Shown: positions 5,411 through 10,396 of the stretch, piece by piece
Position numbering within the stretch: the first letter of the stretch is position 1
How the letters are laid out: every line of letters begins with the position of its first letter
Source of the DNA: an uncultured Collinsella sp.
GTDB lineage: Bacteria; Actinomycetota; Coriobacteriia; Coriobacteriales; Coriobacteriaceae
Length of the DNA: 10,396 nucleotides
Direction of reading: 5' to 3'
Assembly: GCA_900555815.1 (NCBI GenBank)
Contig: USMR01000016.1
Location: 1-10,396, forward strand
Program-made: the position numbers and the translations under genes
The notes under the pieces: model-generated
What the model saw: only the letters and a program-made list of their open reading frames with translations
Told to the model about the DNA's origin: nothing
The model's database searches: none

Positions 5411-5611
5411 ATGCGCGATGCCGTAATGGGTCGCTTCGAAGTCGTTTTGTCGCGCTCGGTCTGCACCTTGGATAAGAAGGAGTTCGTCGAGCACTCCGAT
5501 CCGGAGCACACGCGCGCCAACATCCCGCTGTTGCAGCAGGGCATCATGATACAGCAGCTCAACTCCGAGAAGCTCGTGGTCGAGATCATGGTGAAGTTCT
5601 GCGGCCAGTAA
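5411..5611 (+). CDS. Small ORF of unknown function (66 aa), possibly a gene remnant
   Basis: I do not recognise this protein. An in-frame TAG at 5405-5407 sits just before the ATG, so the frame cannot extend upstream. There is no clear ribosome-binding site before either ATG (5411 or 5426). Codon choice after about codon 10 looks like that of neighbouring genes, and the sequence is a plausible soluble chain (L-D-K-K-E-F-V-E-H-S-D-P-E-H-T-R, then L-N-S-E-K-L-V-V-E-I-M-V-K-F-C-G-Q). An intrinsic terminator on the same strand follows 31 bases after the stop, as behind a real gene. It may be a small protein or the 3' end of an older gene whose front was lost when the lacI promoter region arrived. 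No membrane segment or motif is visible. Confidence 0.4.
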   Translation: MRDAVMGRFEVVLSRSVCTLDKKEFVEHSDPEHTRANIPLLQQGIMIQQLNSEKLVVEIMVKFCGQ

Positions 5612-5642
5612 TTACTGCATCACATATTCTGTTGTCACCTGG

Positions 5643-5670
5643 GAGGCTCGCTTTTGCGGGCCTCTTTGCG
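5643..5670 (+). terminator. Intrinsic terminator behind the small ORF
   Basis: GAGGCTCGC (5643-5651), loop TTTT, GCGGGCCTC (5656-5664): a 9-bp stem with one G-T wobble, followed by TTTGCGTT. The orientation serves + strand transcription from the 5411 ORF. Confidence 0.6.
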
Positions 5671-5693
5671 TTGCTATGGAGCCCTGGTCTGTC

Positions 5694-5734
5694 GATAAAC
5701 AAAGCGCCCGCTTGCTGGGGGAGCAAGCGGGCGC
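5694..5734 (-). terminator. Strong intrinsic terminator of the kinase operon
   Basis: A perfect 13-bp stem (5704-5716 with 5722-5734) with a 5-base loop. Read on the minus strand it is followed by TTTGTTTAT. It begins 53 bases after the kinase stop and closes the right-hand operon, back to back with the + strand terminator. Confidence 0.85.
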
Positions 5735-5786
5735 CTGTGAGCGAATATGTTTGCGGCGAAAGCCGCGATGAGCGGTGGGGTGGCGA

Positions 5787-7748
5787 CTAGTTGGTCGTAC
5801 CGGAATCGTCGCCCGTGCTCGTGCCCGAGCCCGAGCCCGAACCAGAAAGTGCGACCGTCAGCGTAATCGTGCTGTCGGTGGACTGCTTTCCAGTGGGGGA
5901 GACGCCCGTAACGGTGGCATCCTCGTTACCGCTTACGGGATTGCCGTTCTGGTCACAGAAGCCAATGTTATAGAAACCGGCGTTGTTGAGCGCGGTAACG
6001 GCGGCGGAAATGCTCTTGCCGTACAGGTTGCCCGGGACGGTGGCCTTGCCGGACTTCTTGGCGATGACGACGGTAATCGTGGCGCCGGGCTTCTGCTTGC
6101 CGCTGGGGTTCCAGCTGATCACGGTGCCCTCGGTAACCGAGTCGTTCTCCTGGTAGCTCACGTCGACACCAAAGCCTGCCATATCGAGGGCGTTGCGCGC
6201 CTGGGCCTCGGTCATGTCGGTCAGGTCGGGGACGGACGTGGTATCCGGGCCGCTCGAGACCTTGTACGAGATGGTCGTGCCCTTCGCGACTTCCTTACCG
6301 GCTTCGGTGCCCTGCTCAAAGACCTGGCCCTCATCAGCCTCGTTGGCCTCCTCGGAGGCGTTGCCCTTCAGGCCAACGCTTGCCAGTGCGGCTTCTGCTT
6401 GGTCCTTGGTTAGGCCGACAAGTTTGGGAACCTCAACCTTTTCGGAGGGCTTGGGGCCCTTGGAGATTACCAGGTTCACCTTGGTGCCCTTGGCCTTCTT
6501 GGTGTTGCCGTTGGGCGTCTGCTCGGCGACCTTGCCCTCGTCGACATCGTCATTGTAGCTTTGGTCGATGGTGCCGACCTCGAGGCCGGCTTCCTTGATC
6601 AGCTCGACGGCAGTCTGCTGGTCCTTGCCCAGCACATCGGGCACGGTGACCTGCTCGCCGCCAAAGAGTCCTGTGGCAAAGGCCACCACGATGCCGATGA
6701 CGGCAACGGCTGCCACCACGGCGGCGATGATCTTGTTCTTGTTGGATTTGGGCTTTTCGACCTCGTAGGAGCCGGTGGAGCCCGAAACCGAGCTGCGGGC
6801 GGTATTTTGGCCGCTCACGCCCGAGACGGGACGCACCATGGCGCGCGTCTGATCGGAAAGCTCGCGAGTCTTGGTGGCGCCCAGCTCACCGGGGGCACCG
6901 ATGATGCGCGTGGGCTCCGAGACGTTGACGGCACGGCCCGACAGGTAGCTGTTGAGCACCTGACGCAGCTCGTCGGCGGTCTGGAAGCGGTTTGCCGGGT
7001 CTTTCTCCATGCACTTGAGGATGATGCGCTCAAGGTCGGCGTCGACACCGGAGTTGATCTGGCTCGGCGGAATAGGCAGCTCGTTGACCTGCTTGAGTGC
7101 GACCGAGATAGCGTCGTCACCGTCAAAGGGAACGCGGCCGGTGGCGCACTCGTACATCACGACGCCCAGCGAGTAGATATCCGAGGTGGGGCCGAGGTCC
7201 TGACCACGGGTCTGCTCGGGGCTGACGTAGTGGGCGGTTCCCAGCACGTTGTTGTCTTGCGTGAGGTGGCTGTTCTTGGCGCGCGCGATGCCAAAGTCCA
7301 TCACCTTAATGTTGCCGTCGGGCAGCACCATGATGTTCTGCGGCTTAATGTCGCGGTGGATGATCTCGTGCTTGTGGGCGACCGAAAGCGCGGAGCTGAT
7401 CTGCGAGCCGATCTGGGCGACCTTCTTGGGGTCGAGGGCGCCGTGGCTCTTGATGCCGCTCTTAAGGTCGGTTCCGCGCAGGTACTCCATGACGATGTAA
7501 TAGGTGTCGCCGTCCTTGCCCCAATCGTAGACGCCCACGATATAGGGGGAGGAGAGACCGGCTGCTGCCTGGGCCTCCTGCTTAAAGCGTGCGGCGAAGG
7601 TTGCGTCGCCAGCATACTGCGGCAGCATGATCTTGACGGCTACCGTGCGGTCGAGAACCTGGTCCTGTGCACGGTAGACGGTCGCCATGCCGCCTGTTCC
7701 CACCTTATCCTTGAGGAGGTATCTTCCCCCGAGGACCCTCTGTTCCAT
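5787..7748 (-). CDS. pknB: PknB-type membrane Ser/Thr protein kinase with four PASTA domains
   Basis: A 653-residue Hanks-type kinase of the PknB/StkP/PrkC class, which senses muropeptides or lipid II outside and phosphorylates division and wall-synthesis proteins inside. Residues ~7-265 form the kinase domain: glycine loop G-T-G-G-M-A, catalytic lysine K39 in V-A-V-K-I-M, H-R-D133-I-K-P-Q-N, D151-F-G, G-T-A-H-Y-V-S-P-E-Q and S-D-I-Y-S-L-G. A juxtamembrane linker rich in S/T/G with possible phosphosites follows, then one transmembrane helix (~340-358). Four PASTA repeats follow (starting V-P-D-V, V-P-K-L, V-P-D-L, V-P-G-N) and a short Gly/Ser/Thr tail. I chose ATG 7748, with AGGAG (7755-7759) 6 bases upstream, over ATG 7763, which would add five residues and overlap that site. 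It lies downstream of the SEDS-PBP gene in the conserved actinobacterial order. Confidence 0.95.
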   Translation of the reverse strand: MEQRVLGGRYLLKDKVGTGGMATVYRAQDQVLDRTVAVKIMLPQYAGDATFAARFKQEAQAAAGLSSPYIVGVYDWGKDGDTYYIVMEYLRGTDLKSGIKSHGALDPKKVAQIGSQISSALSVAHKHEIIHRDIKPQNIMVLPDGNIKVMDFGIARAKNSHLTQDNNVLGTAHYVSPEQTRGQDLGPTSDIYSLGVVMYECATGRVPFDGDDAISVALKQVNELPIPPSQINSGVDADLERIILKCMEKDPANRFQTADELRQVLNSYLSGRAVNVSEPTRIIGAPGELGATKTRELSDQTRAMVRPVSGVSGQNTARSSVSGSTGSYEVEKPKSNKNKIIAAVVAAVAVIGIVVAFATGLFGGEQVTVPDVLGKDQQTAVELIKEAGLEVGTIDQSYNDDVDEGKVAEQTPNGNTKKAKGTKVNLVISKGPKPSEKVEVPKLVGLTKDQAEAALASVGLKGNASEEANEADEGQVFEQGTEAGKEVAKGTTISYKVSSGPDTTSVPDLTDMTEAQARNALDMAGFGVDVSYQENDSVTEGTVISWNPSGKQKPGATITVVIAKKSGKATVPGNLYGKSISAAVTALNNAGFYNIGFCDQNGNPVSGNEDATVTGVSPTGKQSTDSTITLTVALSGSGSGSGTSTGDDSGTTN

Positions 7749-7763
7749 TCCTGCTCCTAACAT

Positions 7764-7880
7764 AACTATTCGCTCAACGATGTGTGTAGTACCTACGATG
7801 TGGCCGCTGGGGCCGTGTGGCGCGTTGCCGCTAACTCTTCGGCCGCGGCGCGCCTCGGGTGTCCGATTCGATCATGGGCA
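7764..7880 (-). other. Spacer between the SEDS-PBP gene and pknB
   Basis: About 130 bases from the PBP stop to the kinase start, long for an operon spacer. No hairpin with a T-run, no convincing promoter and no ORF above 15 codons was found. Cotranscription is assumed from gene order; a weak internal promoter cannot be excluded. Confidence 0.4.
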
Positions 7881-10396
7881 TCACGCTCCCTGTGCGGCAA
7901 GCGCCGCGGTCAGGACGATGCCGGCGATCTTGGCGGCCTCGACGTCATGCTTGTCGAAATCCTCCAAGGCCACCGAGATGGCGACCGTGGGTGAATCGTA
8001 AGGTGCAAAGCCAACGAACATCGAGTTGACGTTGGTGCCGCCGGTCTCGGCCGAGCCGGTCTTGCCGGCGACCTTGACGCCGGGGATTTGGGCATCGGTG
8101 CCGGTGCCGGACTGGACGACGGCAAGCATGGCCTGCTTGACCTGGTCGGCCGTGGCGGAGCTGACGGCCTGACCAAGCGAGCGGGACTGCGTGGTCTTGA
8201 CCACGGTTCCGTCCGGGGCGAGTACCTGGGCTACAAAGTACGGGTCCATGACCACGCCGCTGTTAGCGATGGCGGCGGCAATCACGGCGTTTTGCATGAC
8301 GGTGGTCTGCGGGCCGGGCGTGTGGTCCATGCCGACAGGCTGGCCGGCGCCGGCCCAGGCGGTCTCCCACTCGGTCATGAGTGACGGGTCGGCCATGATG
8401 GAGGCCGCGGAGGTCAGGTCTTGGCCGAGCTTTTGGCCGTAGCCAAAGGCGTTGGCAAACTGTACGAGCGTGTTTGCGCCAACTTCGTTTGCCACCTGGC
8501 CAAAGACGACGTTGGAGGACACGGCAAAGGCCTGCTGCAGGCTGATGGTGCCGTAGCTCTCGTTGGCAGAGTTGGTGACCGGTGCGTTGCCGATGTCCAT
8601 GGAGCCGGGCGCCTGGTAGGTGCTGGTAAGGCTGGCGGTACCGGTCTCGAGTGCCGCGGAAAGCGTAACGACCTTAAACGTTGAGCCCGGCGTGTACAGC
8701 GCGTCCATGGCACGATTGTACATGGAGCCGTCCTCGCCGCCGCCCGTCTGCAGCAGGGCATCGATGTTGGTGTTGTCGTAAGTGGGCGAGCTGGCACATG
8801 CGAGAACCGCGCCGGTACGCGGGTCGATGACCACTACAGCGCCCTTAAAGCCCTTGAGCGCCTGCTCGGCAGCCGTCTGGATGCGCGAGTCGATGGTGAG
8901 CTTGGCGGTGTTGCCCGGCTGGGTCTGGCCCGCGAGCGACGCGATGGCGTTGTTCCAGCTGGAGTAGTCCTTAGAACCGGTGAGCGTGTCGTTCATGACG
9001 CTCTCGATGGCGGTGGTGCCATACTGCTGGCTCACGTAGCCAACCACGTGTGCTGCCAGGTTACCGTTGGGGTAGGAGCGTACGTAGGTGCCGTCCTCCT
9101 GCTGCAGCGACTCGGCCAGCGTCACGCCGTCGGACGTGATGATGGAGCCGCGCTGGATGTACTTGGAGCGGGCGATGGTGTGGTTGTTGGTCGGCATGTC
9201 CTGATAGTCCTTGGCCTTGATGACCTGGACATAGGTGAGGTTGCCGATAAGGATGGCGAACAGCGCCGTAAAGGCGAGCACCGCGCGGGTTAGACGGTTG
9301 GCGAGCGCCACGCGGCCGAGCACACCGGATTCAGGTGTGTCGAGCAGGCGACGGCGCATGCGCGAGCCGACGGAATGGCTGCCACTGCCGTAGGAAGACG
9401 AGGTGGCAAAGCGCGTGCCCGTCGGGGCGGCGGCAGATGCGACCTGATCATCGGTGATGGCGGCCATGGTGCCGGTGCCGGTAAGTTCTGCCTCGCGTCC
9501 GGTCGCCTCGTCACCAGCGCGCAGCAGGAGCGCGACGATGATAAAGCTTGCCAGCAGCGAGGAGCCGCCCTGGCTCATAAAGGGCAGGGTGACGCCGGTC
9601 AGCGGGATCAGGCGGGTAACGCCGCCTACGATCAATAAGGCCTGGAAGCTGATGGCTGCCGTAAGGCCCGTGGCACTAAAGGCGGCAAGGTCGGACTTTG
9701 CGCGGGCAGCTGTGGTCAGGCCGCGAACGGCAAAGAGCATAAACAGGATGAGCACGGCGCCGCCGCCCAAAAGGCCCATCTCCTCGCCGATAGCCGAGAA
9801 GATAAAGTCGGACTCGACGACAGGGATGTTGTTGGCCATGCCGTTGCCGATGCCAACACCGACCAGACCGCCATCGGCAAGCGAGAAGAGCGACTGGACG
9901 ATCTGGTAGCCCTGGCCCTGGGCGTCCTTAAACGGATCGACCCAAACCTGGAAACGCACCTGAACGTGCGACAGGAACTTGTAGGCGCCCACGGCTCCAA
10001 CGGCCAAGAGCGCAAGACCGATAACGACATACGAGAATCGTCCCGTGGCAACGTAGAGCATCAGCAAGAAGATGGTGTAGAACAGCACGGCCGAACCCAG
10101 GTCGCGTTCGAAGACGACGACGAGCAGGCACACACCCCACACGGCAAACAGCGGAAGCAGCAGTCGCAGACGAGGGATCTTAAAGCCCAGGATCTTGCGG
10201 TTGGAGATGGAGAGCAACTCGCGGTTCTCGGCCAAGTAGCCGGCCAAGAACAGGACGATAAAGACCTTGGCGAACTCGCCGGGCTGGATGGTAAAGCCCG
10301 CGATGCGAATCCACAGCTTGGAGCCCGAGATCGTGGTGCCGATAAAGATAGGCAGCATCAGCAGAATGATGCCGATGATGCCAAAGGTGTACTTGT
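7881..10396 (-). CDS. FtsW/RodA (SEDS) glycosyltransferase fused to class B penicillin-binding protein (5' end outside window)
   Basis: One open frame of at least 837 codons. It is open to the window edge, where it reads K-Y-T-F-G-I-I-G-I-I-L-L as in mid-FtsW, so roughly the first 100-150 residues are missing. Numbering from the methionine at 10358: residues 1-280 are a polytopic SEDS domain with S-G-S-K-L-W-I, I-Q-P-G-E-F-A-K, E-R-D-L-G-S-A, the catalytic aspartate D184 in E-S-D-F-I-F-S-A-I-G-E-E, and P-F-M-S-Q-G-G-S-S. Residues 281-350 are a low-complexity, probably cytoplasmic linker. A new transmembrane helix (~355-378) follows, then the class B dimerisation motif R-G-S-I-I-T-S-D-G (403-411). 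The transpeptidase domain has S559-T-F-K562, S614-S-N616 and K766-T-G768. The chain thus carries lipid II polymerase and DD-transpeptidase in series. Stop TGA at 7881-7883. Next gene is pknB. Confidence 0.93.
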   Translation of the reverse strand, partial: KYTFGIIGIILLMLPIFIGTTISGSKLWIRIAGFTIQPGEFAKVFIVLFLAGYLAENRELLSISNRKILGFKIPRLRLLLPLFAVWGVCLLVVVFERDLGSAVLFYTIFLLMLYVATGRFSYVVIGLALLAVGAVGAYKFLSHVQVRFQVWVDPFKDAQGQGYQIVQSLFSLADGGLVGVGIGNGMANNIPVVESDFIFSAIGEEMGLLGGGAVLILFMLFAVRGLTTAARAKSDLAAFSATGLTAAISFQALLIVGGVTRLIPLTGVTLPFMSQGGSSLLASFIIVALLLRAGDEATGREAELTGTGTMAAITDDQVASAAAPTGTRFATSSSYGSGSHSVGSRMRRRLLDTPESGVLGRVALANRLTRAVLAFTALFAILIGNLTYVQVIKAKDYQDMPTNNHTIARSKYIQRGSIITSDGVTLAESLQQEDGTYVRSYPNGNLAAHVVGYVSQQYGTTAIESVMNDTLTGSKDYSSWNNAIASLAGQTQPGNTAKLTIDSRIQTAAEQALKGFKGAVVVIDPRTGAVLACASSPTYDNTNIDALLQTGGGEDGSMYNRAMDALYTPGSTFKVVTLSAALETGTASLTSTYQAPGSMDIGNAPVTNSANESYGTISLQQAFAVSSNVVFGQVANEVGANTLVQFANAFGYGQKLGQDLTSAASIMADPSLMTEWETAWAGAGQPVGMDHTPGPQTTVMQNAVIAAAIANSGVVMDPYFVAQVLAPDGTVVKTTQSRSLGQAVSSATADQVKQAMLAVVQSGTGTDAQIPGVKVAGKTGSAETGGTNVNSMFVGFAPYDSPTVAISVALEDFDKHDVEAAKIAGIVLTAALAAQGA

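Noticed and set aside
5407..5416. GCGCATGCGC palindrome near the lacI promoter
   Set aside because: A ten-base alternating GC palindrome is expected by chance in this composition and has no partner site.
4729..5475. + strand ORF (248 codons) opposite the lacI gene
   Set aside because: Antisense shadow of the LacI coding sequence; no recognisable domain and it crosses the lacI promoter.
6561..7760. Long + strand ORF (399 codons) opposite pknB
   Set aside because: It mirrors the kinase codons, is rich in H/D/G/V/L without motifs, and lacks its own expression signals.
7881..9467. Independent start of the PBP at the Met in the linker (9465-9467)
   Set aside because: No Shine-Dalgarno precedes it, and the frame is continuous with the SEDS domain, so a fusion is the simpler reading.
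1..10396. tRNA, rRNA, CRISPR arrays, riboswitches or phage genes
   Set aside because: None seen on reading either strand; the only mobile-element trace is the short transposase fragment near 4263.

Overview
The window is about 10.4 kb of GC-rich DNA from a bacterial chromosome. Gene content and protein style suggest an actinobacterium of the Coriobacteriia, perhaps a Collinsella-like gut anaerobe. The main pointers are the divisome block (FtsW/RodA, class B penicillin-binding protein, PASTA kinase) in the usual actinobacterial order, and the GC-rich codon use. The genus is inferred, not proven.

Left half (1-4194, + strand): a carbohydrate module. It holds the 3' end of a TIM-barrel sugar isomerase/epimerase, translationally coupled to a PTS EIIBC permease of the beta-glucoside/glucose type. 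A DeoR-family regulator follows, then an epimerase that resembles D-allulose-6-phosphate 3-epimerase (AlsE) more than housekeeping Rpe, then an RpiB/AlsB-type isomerase with a TTG start. Together they suggest uptake and phosphorylation of a hexose such as D-allose or D-allulose. RpiB/AlsB would convert allose-6-P to allulose-6-P, and the AlsE-like enzyme would convert that to fructose-6-P. The substrate is an inference.

Middle (4195-5740): the rpiB terminator hairpin is followed by a small transposase N-terminal remnant, probably the left end of an IS3-type element. It abuts the 3' end of a convergent LacI-family regulator gene. That gene is frameshifted by a net deletion in the effector-binding domain, so it is a pseudogene or a sequencing error. 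Its own promoter, and the promoter of the AlsE-like gene (twice), carry near-identical palindromes of the form GGTTAA-NNGA-TTAAYC. A weaker copy precedes the DeoR gene. These look like the operators of this LacI protein. A 66-codon ORF of unknown function with its own terminator lies divergently from lacI.

Right half (5740-10396, - strand): a cell-wall/division operon read right to left. First is a very large ORF in which a SEDS glycosyltransferase (FtsW/RodA) is fused in frame to a class B penicillin-binding protein; its 5' end lies outside the window. Next is a PknB-type membrane Ser/Thr kinase with four PASTA repeats, closed by a strong terminator. The fusion puts peptidoglycan polymerase and transpeptidase on one polypeptide and is the most striking gene in the window.
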